A stretch of 64,000 bases of DNA from Linnemannia elongata. Its lineage: Eukaryota > Mortierellomycota > Mortierellomycetes > Mortierellales > Mortierellaceae. The stretch lies in contig JAXBDG010000007.1 in NCBI GenBank assembly GCA_036320915.1, positions 372,001 to 436,000 of the forward strand, given 5' to 3'. Under the pieces are notes generated by a model. The model saw only the letters and a list, made by a program, of their open reading frames with translations. It was not told the DNA's origin and searched no databases. Of the stretch, positions 1 through 12,622 are shown in pieces; within the stretch, counting starts at the first letter, position 1; each line of letters begins with the position of its first letter. A program made the translations under genes and the position numbers.

Positions 1-3000
1 GAGAGAGAGAGAGACAGGAGAGAAGAGAGGAGAAAAGGAAGAGGAGGAGTGAGCGTGAATGAGCTAGTAGCCCAAGGTATACCTCGTGTGTGCGTGAATG
101 AGATTGTGGTTGTGAAGAAAAGAGAGGTACAGGAGAGAAACGAAGAAAGAAGAGAAAGAGCAATAGTGATATGGATACAAGCTGACAAAGGATATGTGTT
201 CCTGGTGGGATATGGATACGGATATGGACAAAAGGGAACACAAGAATGAAGAAGAGGTACGCAAAGTGCCTTTGAGGAGGAAGAGAAGAATAAAAAGACA
301 GAGAGCGAGAGAGGGAGAGAGAGAGAGAGAGAAAAAAAAACAAAGTGAGAAGAAAGAAAGAAAGAGAAAGAAGAAAGAAAAGTGGGCGATAAAACGAAAG
401 AGGGGAGTAAGAAAAGCGTGCAAGGGAACAAAGACCCCACGGAGAACTCATTTTTGTGACAGAGAACCCTGCCCTGACCATTTTCTTTCTTATTGAACCT
501 GACCTGACCCGATCTCTTTCTTTCTCTTTTCTTTTCTTTCTCTGTTCAAGACAAACACCACCCAACCAGCTTGTCAGCCAGTTAGACCGGTCTCTTAGAA
601 AAGAGAGAAATGATCCTCAAACAGTTTCGAAACTGAACAACAACCAAAATAAAGGAGTGGTCCCTCTAAAGGGCCGAGAATAGAGTCAGTCTCGTTAACA
701 GACTTAGGCCCCTCTTGACCTTTTCCATTGTCTATTGGGAGCTTAGGCACTCCGGACTGTCCGAGGATTATTATTACAAAAACGAGAGGAGACAGGGAGG
801 GAAGAAGGGACAGATCATATTATCATATTATCGCATCCAATATAAAAGGAATGACGATGTTGAATGATGTTGCTGACGATATGGTACAGAAGGAGGGGAG
901 GTGCTTGTGGCGTGGGTGGTGGTGTTTTAGACTGACAGTTAGACAGTTGGACAGTTGGGCAGGCAGGTGAGTGCAAGTAGGTGGGCAGAGTAGTGGATAA
1001 ATGTTGATAATGAGATAACTTTGCTTGTTGGTTGCTGGTGTTATTATCCCGCTTAGCTAGACTCGTCCTCCATCCAGCCTCCCTTTTCTTCCCTCCTTCC
1101 CTCCTTCCCTGTCGCTGTGCATCGATCCATTCATCCGAATATTGGACAGGTGGGATGAAGGGCGGTGTCCCCAATCCCAATCTACCTCGAAATTAAATAT
1201 TATGCAAACAAAAAAAAAAACAAAAAAAAAAAAAAATAGAGGCGCCGAGACACGTACACTTGTAAGACGCAAGAAGTAAGCGGAGCAAAATGATGTCCAT
1301 GTCATACCAATGACACACTAAGCTCAAATAATAATAAATAGCCAAGAAAGAACTAAAAACGACATCTCTTTTCTTCTTTCTCGGGAGCCAAAGAAAGGAA
1401 AAAAAAAAAAAAGATGGAGGAACATATCTCGTTAAAAGGGACACCTGCAGAATATGAGAAAGGAGTGCGAAGAGGAAGGGGTGCAGGTGCGGATTGAATT
1501 GATGGAGATGTCCCTTGTTCTTTTGTTCGTTGGCTTCGCTGGTTCTCTTTCTATGTCTCTCTCAGAACGTGTCTGGCTGACTCTATCCTGTTTGTTTTTT
1601 TTAGCGTGCCAATCGAAATGAAATTGATTATTAAAAAAAGGGGCGAGGGGCTGGTGTGCTGTTGTTGTTGTTGTCGGCTACTTGCTTGCTGTTGTCTTTT
1701 CTCTTTTTCTTAATCCCTTTCACTCGTGTGTGTTGTGTGGTTGAGAATAAATATAGGGAGGGGGGGGGGGGAAAAGAGACATTAAGGAAGGGAGGGCTGC
1801 AGGATGGTCGGTGGACTTCCAGGGGTAGGAAATGAAGGAAGGAGAGGGGTGGTTGAAATGGAAAAAAAAGGATGATGGATGTCATTGTAATGTATGCAAA
1901 TATGCAATTGACATACAATAAAAAAAGGAACACGAAACAGGAGGTCCCGTGGCGATGATCGAGCTGCGTCAGCCGGCAGCAAAAGGATAGTAGTTTCCAA
2001 GGAGTTATGGCAGGCACTGCCTTCTTCTAGTTCTCTCTAATTCTTTTCTTATCCGGTTCGTCATAGCCTTCAAGCAATCTCCTTTTTTTCCCTAGGTTGA
2101 GCTGCATCAATTCGATCGTGTATAGACATTTTTGTGGTATGCTATCATGTGCATAGGTGCATAGGTTGATAGATTGTTAACCTTTTTTTTTTTTTTTTTG
2201 TTTGTTGTTGTTATGATATGTGGTGAAGAGAGTGAGAATAAGATCTAGTAAAGTAGTGTAATAACAGATATTGGCGCTAACGAAAGAGAAGGGGGTGGGA
2301 TCGTGCTAAAACTCATTGGAGATGGACCTATTCCAAACCAATTAGAACCGATTATCCTTCTTTCTTTGCCTGTCGCTTGCTGTTGCATGCTGTAAGTGAA
2401 AAAGAGTTTTTGTCTGTTGGTTGTTGATGTTATTAGAAATGGAAGGAAGGGATGGGGGAGAAGCAACTGTTTGAAGGAAGGAGAACTGTGCGAGGGAAGT
2501 GAAAAGGTGTTTGGTGGACTGAGCGTTTTCAAAGAGATAAGAGCCATTGTACTAGGGGTGAGCGGGGGACTGTGTGTATGTGGAGTTGTGCAAGGGTGAG
2601 TAAGCATACCTGTGGTTGTTGTTGATGTCGGGGGTGGAGGTGGGGAGGAGGAGGAATGAGATTCAACGTCGAGTGAAGAGGTTGACTGTGAATGAGGGGC
2701 GAGCGTGTTAGGAGGGAAGAATATACAGGGAGCGAAGGAAGGAGGAGGGGTGCCAGGGTATACGAGTGCGGTATGTGAGCAATAGTACAAGAGGAAGAGA
2801 GGGATGAGAGTGTGCGATGAGAAAGAGAGAGAAAAGAGAGAAAGAAGGATGAGCGATGAAGAAAGTGGTGAGGATGGATTGAAAGAAGTGAAGGGAGTAA
2901 GAAGTGTGAGCAGCCAGGGACTCAAGAAGGAAGAAGAAAGAAAGAAGTAAAACTGCCGCCCGTTGAGGAAACAATTGAGGCAGGGGAAAGAGGGCGCCGA

Positions 3001-3574
3001 GCAGCTGAGAAGAAAATCGTATGCCGGACTCACATACACAGACGTACATACAGGATGCAACCCAGCCAGGCACCATCACACAGAGGTGATTTATATTAGC
3101 GATCAACAGCCAATGGGGTGTCTCAGTTTAAATTAGCAAAGGGACAGTCTGCTTTTGCCATCAATTGTTTGTGATCACAAACAAAAAAAAACTTTTTTTT
3201 TCTCTTATTGAACGCGTTTTAAGATGTTGTCCTACCCGCTCCTTACCAAGAAGACATGGATAAGATTGTGATCTAGATACGAGAACGCGACCTTGCGAGT
3301 CGGACGCCTTTTCATTCAGGTAGGAAGTACGAGAGAACAGCGAGTTGGGAGCTTGTTTATACAGTAGTTCCATGATCAATTTGACATAGGCGCTGTACAC
3401 CAATCCAATTGATCTCGACTGACTCGACTCGAGAGAAAAAAGAAGGCGCCGTAAGAGGAAGACGGCCAAGTACTATACACGTGACCTACCTGACCGAAAA
3501 ATGAGACTGCCCTTTCCTTTTTTTTTTTTTTTTTTTTTTTTTTCCTCTCTTGCCCCTTGACAGCCTGTGACTAA
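1..3574. other. Gene-poor, purine-skewed region
   Basis: I see no supportable gene here. The + strand is strongly purine-rich: a GA run opens the window, and long AG-rich stretches lie around 290-420 and 2820-2960. The minus strand is correspondingly CT-rich, like the leaders upstream of other genes in this window. My inference is that the left end is leader or promoter DNA for a minus-strand gene outside the window. Open frames exist, for example 2245-3060 on the minus strand, but they encode only S/F/L/P-rich low-complexity sequence with no domain. Homopolymer T tracts lie at 2183-2199 (17 nt) and 3518-3543 (26 nt). A perfect E-box core CACGTG lies near 3478. Confidence 0.6.
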
Positions 3575-4176
3575 GTGGCACAACCATATTCATCCTTTTT
3601 CTCTGCTATCCTTACCTTTCCACCGTTCCTTTACCCTTTTTCCTCTTCTTACTTCACTCATACGCACACTCACTCATACACTCTCATACACTCACACACT
3701 CTCTTATTGACCATGGACACAGCGGTAATTACTTTTTCCTTGTCATTCTTCCTCTTCTCATATGACTCGTACTTGTACTTTTAACCTCATTCAAAGTTTC
3801 AAACTCACCCTTTTTATTTTTTTTGGTTCCCCATGTACACCTTTGAACAGACCTAGAAGAAGAGACAAGAGCATACGCCCAGCGCCATTTCGACTCTCGA
3901 CTCAACCTTTACTCCTACAACGCCATTTGACTTTGTTATAACAGCTGCCACTTCCACTTCCCACACCCACCTTGTCCCCTTCGGTGCCCTTAAGCTCCTT
4001 TAAAACCCCACCCCCTTGAATACCCCTTCTCTCCTTGTCGTCATTCTTGTCACGTACACACCTCAACAAGCTCTTTCTCACCCTCTTTCCTCTGCTCCCC
4101 CCTTCCACACACACACCCTCCCTCCCTTGCACACTCAACACCTACACTCAAAAACACAGGCAGAAAAGGGAGGCTA
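3575..4176 (+). promoter_or_regulatory. Pyrimidine-rich leader/promoter of GID4 gene
   Basis: A CT- and CA-rich stretch runs directly up to the GID4 start codon at 4177. It has the same composition as the DNA before several other genes here. A short ATG-led segment at 3712 is followed by a possible GT donor, so a 5' non-coding or tiny coding exon cannot be excluded. No clear TATA box is visible. Confidence 0.4.
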
Positions 4177-6942
4177 ATGTCCGGTCTTCGGTCGTACATC
4201 CTCGACGAGGATACAGAGAGCCCAGCCACCTTGCACTCCTCTCCGCCTCCTCCTTCCAGACGCCACCAACAGCAGCAGCAGCAGCAGCAACAGCAAGCGA
4301 GTAACGCCCCCAGGACCACTGCCGCATCTGCAGCCTACCCAAGATTACGAGCACTCTATCTCCACTCTGATGCTGATGCATCCTCTGACTTTTCAGAGCT
4401 CGAACTCCATCGACCCATCCCCTCGTCCTCGGGAGGTGAAGGTGGTTTAGGAGACTTTTCCGACTACGAGACTCCACTGCCAGGTCGATGGGATCTGGCT
4501 GCTCATTGGCATATGGGCGAGTACTACAGTGAAGGAGTTGAGGGAGATGCAGACGATGACGATGACGAGGACCGTGACCTTGACACGGACTTGTCAGAAG
4601 GACCTACGCCAGGACCAGGGTTGCGAGCAAGTCGTTGGACAGGTGGTAGTGACAGAGGAATGCAGCTCGACATGGGGCGTGTTCGGGATATCCTGTCAAG
4701 TCCTATCTCGGCCCCTATTGCGCTCAATAACACAGGACTGTCGAGTCGTAATACAACAAGTGACTCTGTCACGACCGCAGGACCGAGCGCAAGCATAAGC
4801 ACAGGCGTGGGAGGATCAGAATCCATGTTTAGCGGCAACCTTATCGATAGCATAGCAGACATTGGCTCCTTTTCGTCATCCACAAGCGAGGATATCCTCT
4901 CCAGTCATCATCATCATCAGCATCGGGCATATCAACCACACACCAACGCATCAGAGCGATCAGTCCGCTTCTCCAGAGACGCGGCTCCTCCTCCAACACG
5001 AGCATTCCAAACACCACAACTCACGGCAGACATTAATGCATCTACACCAACACTCGAACCCATGACGCCGGAGATCTTTACACCTGCCTCCGACTCTACT
5101 ATTGGCACCAACACTCATGATGTCGATGACAATATGCAGTCGACGCGGTCTCTGACAGAAATCTTTGGCGGTACCCTGGGTAGTCTCAATCAGTACCGGC
5201 CTTCGACTCGGCCGCAGGGGCAGGCTTCCTCAAGTACAGGACAAGACAGTTCTCTTGGTGGCGGCTTTGACCATTCAGGCCACACTCGTGTGTACAGCCC
5301 CTCTCGACTGACAGATTTTACTGGACAAGGAAGCAGTCGGTCCCAGTTTGTCCGTTACCCCTTGCCACCCGGCGGCGGCAATGGTCAGAGTCGATTGGCA
5401 GGAGGATCAGGAGGAGGAGGCAATGGTTCTCTTCAGCAACCACAGCATCACCACCTATTCGCGTTGGCTGCTTCGAATAGACATGGACTGGTTTCTTCAC
5501 CTCGAGGCCACCTTTCGCCGTACTGGGGCGCATTGGAGATATCTCGCCGACACGGATCTCAGTCTCCTCGGTACTCTTCGACAACTTCTCCTAACTCTTC
5601 CGCCTCCTCGTCAAGAATTGGCTCGCCGCTGTTGGATCCACAATCGGCTGTGCTGAAGAGTCAGGAATCCGAAGGCAGCGAGAATGTACTGATCATGACA
5701 GAACAGCAGGATGAAGGACATCGCCTCAACCAACCCACGACATGCAACACTCCTTTCACTGGCGCTGGAGAAGGAAGAGAAAGTCGACAATTCAGCGGGA
5801 TCAGTCGTCGGCAGCAAGGAGTGAGTCGACTGGGATCATCTATTTTCGCCGCCAACAACGAACAAAATATCACGTCGTTGCCGTCGTTTGCATCGTCGGT
5901 CTTCATGCCGGTTATTCAGGGAACAACGCTGATACCGTGTGAAACATACGGACCCTCAAGAATGTACCGACGACCTAAAACCAACCATCCGAGACGGCCA
6001 TGTTGCTTCTTGCAGGCAGGACAAAGGTTCAGTGGGTCCCAAAGCCTCAAGACCATGACGTCAACACTTTCAGGAATGCGAGCTCGCCAAGTCGAAGAAT
6101 GGAACGTCAAAGTCGTACGTGTGGACTCGATTTTTCTTCCATATCGTTTTGTAATGAGACTCGTGTCTATTCTTTCTTCATGCTAACACAGCGGCTTTCT
6201 TTATAAATTGTAATGTTTCTCCTAATAGTCGATCAGTGCTGTGGATTACTACGCAGGAACGGTGTGTGGACACATGGAAGCGATGGATGTTCCTATGTCT
6301 GTCTCAAACGTTGTCACCTTCTGGGAAGGCGAGGTAACGTATCGTCATTTTTCTCTTTGGAGACCTTAATCTGTGTGTAACATTTTCCTCCGCATACTGT
6401 TCTTCAATTATTTACTCCCATTTCCTACGGTACTATATAGATTATTGACTTTGATAACCATACACTGTGGACACGAAAATGGGCAGCAAAGGAGAAGACG
6501 GATTTGGATCATTGGAGGCGACTGGAAGCTTTCAGGGGCATGGAGGAAAAGCACATCATCAAAGGAGCGGAAAACGGACGCTTTAAGGGACAAATCACTC
6601 AAAAGTACATTTTTATGCGATGGAAAGGTAAACCGCCTCTATAATTCACTTACTCTCTTGGCTGTATTGGTTATTGTGATAAGTTGTGCTACGCAATCTG
6701 GCAACTAACGTGCTTTATTTTTTGTTTGGGACGATTCAATATTAGAGAGACACTTTGTGAATGTGAGTGAGCATACAAGCGGACTGACGATTGCAGGATT
6801 TTACTATGTATCGATGCGGCGGTCAGATGGGTATGTGGAAGGTTTCTACCATGACCAAGCGTCGACACCATTCCAGCACCTCTCACTCAACCCGACCTTT
6901 GAAACCGCCGGCTACTCTTCCTCCATCTTCGAACTTGCCTAG
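4177..6942 (+). CDS. GID4: GID4/Vid24-family substrate receptor of the GID/CTLH E3 ligase
   Basis: The gene has four exons: 4177-6114, 6229-6333, 6441-6627 and 6746-6942. Phases agree at every junction and the product is about 808 aa. The C-terminal 200 residues form the Vid24/GID4 beta-barrel: LQAGQRFSGSQSL near residue 612, then VTFWEGEVIDFDNHTLWTRK, YIFMRWKERHFV and IAGFYYVSM. In the known family this barrel binds N-degrons (Pro/N) of gluconeogenic enzymes such as FBP1 and PCK1 and docks on the cytosolic GID/CTLH RING ligase. The first 600 residues are disordered, rich in Ser/Gly/Gln with an early polyQ run, so the protein is roughly twice the yeast length. The start is the first ATG of the open frame and follows a CT-rich leader. 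Domain identity is secure; the role of the long N-terminus is unknown. Confidence 0.9.
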
Positions 6943-7091
6943 GATGGGCGCACCAGGACAAGTGTCAAAGTTCACTTTTTTCATTTCATTTTCCATCATT
7001 TTCCATCACTTTTTCTCATTCTTTCTCTTCGCTTTGCTTGCTTGCCTTTGCTCTGTCTGTAACATTCTCAGTCTATTGTACATAACCCCAC

Positions 7092-7122
<31 letters not shown>

Positions 7123-7439
7123 CTGTCTGCGCACAAAGTCTGTATTTCTATCCACCTTGCTCTCTCACTCTTCATTCCTCTGTTCATTTCTCGCGTCTTG
7201 CTTCTTCTCCTGGGCGGTCGGTAACCGTTAGCCTCCTCCATCAAAAAGAAATACAAGCCATTTATTATTGCAAACCAGAGCCGCCTATTTAATGTACAAG
7301 GTGAGGACAAAAAAACAAATGAAAAAAAAGAAAAAATCCAAAAAAAAAAAGAAAAAAACAACTAAAAGAACAAAACTGTAAAAAAAGACAAAGGAAAAGG
7401 AAGGAAAAAAGAAAAAAAAAAAGAAATATAGAAAAAGAG
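6943..7439. other. Convergent 3' intergenic spacer (GID4 / GATA factor)
   Basis: This is AT-rich, homopolymer-rich DNA between two convergent genes. A T run lies near 7092-7118 and A-rich stretches span about 7310-7440. It probably holds both 3' UTRs and polyadenylation signals. I see no coding potential. Confidence 0.5.
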
Positions 7440-10400
7440 CTACTGCATCATAAAGTCAGACGAGGACGCGTTACTCAAGGTCCTCAAATGCCCTGTTCGT
7501 TCACGATGCTGACCCATATCATTCAAGGCCATCAAGTTGGTCAAGGCCGTTGACCCATTCCCCCCATAGGCTCCATTATACACACTTCCTCCTCCGCTCA
7601 CTCCTCCTCCATATGGGCCCCCTACTGCATCTCCGTAGTACCCACTGCTGGTGCTACTGCCGGCGGCACCCATCCCAAAGCCAGGGCCGTCCAAACTGCC
7701 GCCATGGACAAAACTTGGATGGTTGAACATCAACATCATCTCGTTCTGGTCCACCCTATGGATCGAATCATCTTCTCCCGCGAGACGGTGTCGGAGAGCG
7801 CCGCAACGTTCTTCAAGGATTGTGAGGAACATCGATAGCTGGGGTTTTGACATCTGGTTCATGAGGCGGGTGAAACGGGTGCTGTCCAGGATGAGAGGGT
7901 TGTTGGGTCCTTGGGTGGAGGGACGGTTGGGTGTGGGTGCGGTGGACGAGGTGGGGTTCTTCGATTCGGTGGATCCTTGGTTCTGCTGCTGCTGTTGTCG
8001 AGACTGAGATTGAGACTGGGACTGGGGCTGGGGCTGAGACGAGTGTCGCTGCTGCTGGAGGGAGAGAAGTGCCTGCGTATCCGTAACAATTGGGTTCGGT
8101 CTCTGCACTCCACTTCCAACACTTCCGCCAGAAGGCGAGGCAGGGCCAAAGGGCGATCGGACACCACCCGCCTGCTGCTGCTGCTGCAATTGCTGTTGCT
8201 GTTGGAGCTGCAACCCTGCTAGAGCCATAGGGTCCTGTGGGAGAGTCGACTCGTGCAAGAAGGGTGTGCTCGGGTACTGTGGGTAAAGGCCCGAAGTAAA
8301 CGGCGCGGCTCCATTGTTGCTGGCGCCCATCAAGGTTGTTGATAGCCCATCCGCGCCAGGAGTAACCGTGCCAGATTTGAGACCGGCGGCGGCGGCAGCG
8401 GCGGAGAGGGCAGCAGCTTGGTTCTGGAGCTGTAGCTGCTGACGGTACTGTTGCACCAGGAGCGGGTTCAGATTCGCGAAGGCAGCTGCCATAGCTGCGG
8501 CCGAGGGTGCACCACCAGGCGTAGTGGAGACAGAACTCGTAGGGTTGAGAAAGTTGTTGGGTGGGTTTAGGACGGGTGTTGGTGGGGAGGCTGTCAAGGA
8601 TGCTGGTGACATTGAACCACCTCCGTTAGCGAAAGGGATGCTGTTGTGGTGATGGTTGTGGTGACCTTGGTGGTTGTACTGGGTGTGGTTGGTCAACAAG
8701 GGGGAGAGGGATGAATTTGAGACAGGCGTGGGCATCTGCTGTGGAAGCTATTAGGTGGTAGGCAAGGGGAAGAGGGAGGATTGAAGTCCGATCGTGAACA
8801 AGGGGTGGGGAGGGCAGAGAGAGATGGGAAAGGAAAGAGAATGGAAAAGCGCGTGCAAATAGGTTAATAAGGGTTGGACGACAGACCATGCTCAATTTTC
8901 CATTCAAATTCAGGGGTGGACGAACCCACAGACACAACTCAGAAAACTAACAACAAAACGAAAAGTAAAGAGTTGCAATAAAAAGGACATGGGAGTAAAA
9001 GATAAGCAGAAAAGGAGTGAGGGAAAGAGAAATGGAACTTACGTGGTCATCCGAGAGATGGTCGGACTCGTCCTCGTTCGAGACTGGGATGTTCATAGCC
9101 AGAACTTCCACACGCGCTGTGACATCCTCCTCCTCGTCTTCTTCCTGGCGCTCATCATCCTCGTCGTCCTCATCCTCGCTGCTGCTGCTGTTGTCGTGAT
9201 CAGCACGGTCAACATCGCCGTGATGGTTAACATCATCCTCATGTCCCTCCTCCTCCTCCTGCAAGACCTTTCCTTTCCGCTTTCTACTGTTGTTGGACCA
9301 TGTGGTTGTTGAATGCTGGTGTTGCCCGTGCTTCTTGTTCTTGCTCTTGACACCAACTCCGCCAGACTCAATACTCTCCTCACCTCCTGCAGAGGCAGCA
9401 GCGGCGGCAGCGGCAGCAGCGACCTTCTTCTCCTGAACAGCAGCCCAATCTCGTTTCCGTCTCGCAATATTCGACTTGCGCATCGTCACCGGTCGATCGC
9501 GTTGGTGGAGTCGAGAATACAACCCGCACGCGTTACAGATCGATTGGCCCTTGGCGTCCTTCCTCCAGAGCGGTGTCTCTGTCTGCCCGCAGTTCGCGCA
9601 CTCGATCGTGATTGATGTTGTTGTTGTAACGGCGTTCAAATTAGTGGTGGAGGGTTGTTGCTTTTGCTTGAGTTGGCGACGTTGGTGTGCTAATTGCTGC
9701 TTCTGGGTTTGTTGACGCTGTTGCTGTTGAGGTTGCTGAGGTTGTGATTGTGGTTGTTGGTGGCGAGAGGTGGAGGTAGAAGGAGACATCATCATATCCT
9801 CCGAATCGTCCGACGCATTGTCCTGAGCGACGACTTCTCGCATCTCCACATCGAACTGCTCACGTCTGCCTCGACTCTCCATATCATAATCCTCATCCTC
9901 CTCATCGTCGTCCTCCTCGTCCTGGTCGTTTCGGTACTCATCGTCGTCATCATCCTCATCCTCATCCTCTCCATCATTCTCGCTATCGTCCTCACTCTGT
10001 TGCTGCTGATGGTGATAAGCCGACGCAGAAGAAGTGGAAGGAGGAGGAGGAGAGGCAGAAGGGGTGTGGGAAGGTGGGGACGGAGGGAGGACTATCGATT
10101 GGCGCGGTGGATAAGGAAGGAGTGGTTTCAGATGGCTAGAAGTCGCTGCCGGAAGGACCACCGAAATGGTTGTTGACGCTGGATCCAGTGCACGGATAGG
10201 GTGGGCCTTCTCGGGAGCATCAGTATTCCCTTCTGTTGTTGCGGTAGGGGCCGAGGCCGAGTTGCTGGCTTCGTTACTAACCTTCCTACGCTTGATGGTC
10301 TGCTGGTCCAATCCCTGCTTCTGCTGCTGTTGTGATACTGTTACAGAGTGAGCGAAAAGCGAAGAAGAGGAAGGGGACTCATCCTTGAAGGCAGCGGTCT

Positions 10401-11919
10401 TAGCGACGAGTGGCCTGTTGGTCTTGTATTGCTTATAATAAAGGCCACAGGCATTACAGAGCGAGTGAAGTCGATCTGCAGTCCGCCTCCAAAGCGGAGT
10501 CTTGGTCACCCCACAGTTGTAACATTCTTGTCGATGCGTACTGTTCGTCGCCGCCGTGGTTGTCTTGTTTTCCGAACCCGACGTCGTTGCTGTTGTGGTG
10601 GAGGAGGGATCGAGGGGTGTGGCAGGGGATAGCTTTTTGGTATTGGGCTTCAAAGTCTTGAGTTGAGTGGTGGTGACTCCGGATGTAGCCGATCCAGATC
10701 CAGTTGTCCGGTTATGGTTGTGAGAGGTAGAGGATAGAGTGGATGATACAGAGACTGGGGCTGTTGATGGGGCTGGTGGGGCTGGGTATAACAAGGTTGA
10801 AGAGGGTGCCACTGTAGCCAAGGGAGTGATTGCTGCCGATGCTGCTGCAGCAGTTGCTGCTGCCAACACGACTGCCGCCTGTACTGCTGTCGCAGTCGAT
10901 GCGGTGGTAGTAGGTTGTGAAGCAGAAGGCGATGGTACTACCACTGGAAGAGACAGGGACGTTTTTGAGGGATCGATGGTAGCAGCTGTTGTCATCATGG
11001 AAGCAGGAGTGCCTGTTGCTGCTCCAGTGGTGGTGTGAGCCCGATCTGTGCTGCTGCTGCTGTTGGCGATATTTGCTCCTGTTACTGCTGAAGAAGAGGT
11101 GGTGGCGGAGGCGACCTTCAGGTAAGCGGCCATGTATGCAGCGACCGATTGAGCATCTGCGTTGAGGTCAGTGTTGCTCAAAGGCGATGTCGTCGAGGAA
11201 GAGGGCGTGGAGGCTGTGTATTCCTTTTGTTGCTGTTGTTGTTGTTGCTGGAGGAGTTGAAGCCGTTTCTCTCGCTCAATTCGCTCCTTTTCTTTAGATT
11301 CGAGTTCTTTCCGCTGGAGGGCGTGGTGCTGTTGGAGGAGGAGTTGCAAGTGTGAGGCGGAGGGGGTTGCGAGGGTTGAGGTTGAGGTAGAAGTCGCCGT
11401 TGTCATGGCCTGTTTGGAGGGAAGAGAGGAAGAGAGGGCGGGAGTGAAGGAAGAAGAGGGAGGGGAAAGAGAAGAGGATAGAAGAGGGGCGAAAAAATCC
11501 GAGGAAGTACTTGGAGAAGATAAAGTGGTGGAGGATGACGACGAAGAGGTGGATGATGCGGGTTGAGGCGATAAGCAGGATGAGGAGGGGGTCAATGTGG
11601 GGGTCAAGACGCTATCAGTTGCTGTTGAGGGGGTTGCAGGAGTAGGAGAAGAAAGGAGAGCAATTGAAGAAGATAACGAATGTTGTCGTGAATGGGAGGG
11701 AACAGAAGGAAGAGGAGTAGAAGTAGAAGCAATTGAACGAAAGGAGAAGGACGAAAGAGTAGTAGGGGTGGAGGGAAGAGAAGAAAGAGGAGAGGAAGGG
11801 AGGGAAGAGAGGGAAAGGGAAGAGAAAGGTAAAGTAGAAGTTGGAGTTGAAGGGGTGGAGGTTGCGATTGTTGCCGGGGACGAGGAAGAGGTCTTTGATA
11901 AGGGAAGAGACAGCAGCAT
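7440..11919 (-). CDS. GATA-type zinc-finger transcription factor with two fingers
   Basis: There are two exons on the minus strand: 11919-9043 and about 8738-7440. The donor GTAAGT at 9042 falls after an Asp-Asp-His, and the acceptor CCACAG just before 8738 keeps phase 0. The product is about 1391 aa. Finger 1 (CYNCGVTKTPLWRR...CNACGLYYK) has CX2CX18CX2C spacing. Finger 2 (CANCGQTETPLWRK...CNACGLYSR) has CX2CX17CX2C followed by a basic tail. GATA fingers bind WGATAR DNA in the nucleus. The N-terminus is Ser/Thr-rich with polyQ, and acidic DED runs separate the fingers. The second exon carries polyQ and one compact helical stretch (FTRLMNQMSKPQLSMFLTIL) that may be a partner-binding segment. 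TTTTAGG just before the ATG could be an acceptor, so a further 5' exon is possible. The target pathway (nitrogen, iron, light or other) cannot be told from sequence. Confidence 0.85.
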
Positions 11920-12622
11920 CCTAAAACGACAAAAGTAAGGTTGGACAAGCCAGTGAGAGAGAGAGAGGAGAGTACAGACATGTCAATTTAAGGTGGGTTT
12001 TGAGGAAAGGAGGGAAGGGTTGTCATGCATATAGTTGTTCTATTCTATTCAATCCACTCGGAGGAAGACAGGTATTGTATTCAATCGATTGTCCTCTTTA
12101 TCTCGTTTAGATATAAGGATATGTTGTATGTATCATCTCAGTCATCTCCATTCATTCATTCACAAAGTACATGCCACTCTGTTTCTTTTCCTTTTTGTTC
12201 CCTCCCTTTTCATTCTTTCTCTTTGTTCTTATCCACATCAATCCCTTCATCCTTTAATCGCACTTCCCTTTCTTCGTCATCCAATTGATCGCTCTCTACT
12301 CTCTCTCTCTCCCCGCCTCTTTCATCTCTCCTTCTTGTAGAAATAACATTAATAAAGACACACACACACACATTCTAGTCTCCTTTCCAAAGAGCAAACC
12401 CATAAAAAAGAATAATGAACCGTTTGTTCCTTCCTTCTTTTAGAATTACGAATTACCCTGACAAACAGGGTTTCCTTCGGTCATAGTCGTGTGTCGTTCC
12501 ATGAAAAAGGATGGATGGCTCATGATCATTCTCTCTCTCTCTCACTTTCTAACCCCTCCTCAACCTCCCTTCTTTCCCTCTAGACCCTTATTTTCGTCTA
12601 AAACAACTAAAAACGAAAAGGC
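11920..12622. promoter_or_regulatory. Upstream region of the GATA gene
   Basis: About 700 nt lie between the GATA start and the 3' end of the next minus-strand gene. There are CT-rich stretches on the + strand near 12170-12340 and a (CA)n run near 12359-12372. Only low-complexity frames are present and no gene is supported. Confidence 0.45.

Noticed and set aside
2245..3060. Minus-strand open frame of 271 codons
   Set aside because: Only low-complexity S/F/L/P sequence produced by an AG-rich tract; no domain and composition typical of leader DNA.
10739..11938. Plus-strand frames opposite the GATA gene
   Set aside because: Ala/Val- and Glu/Arg-rich shadows of the Ser/Thr/Pro codons of the real gene.
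12025..12340. CT-rich plus-strand frames upstream of the GATA gene
   Set aside because: Ser/Phe/Leu low-complexity reads with no domain.
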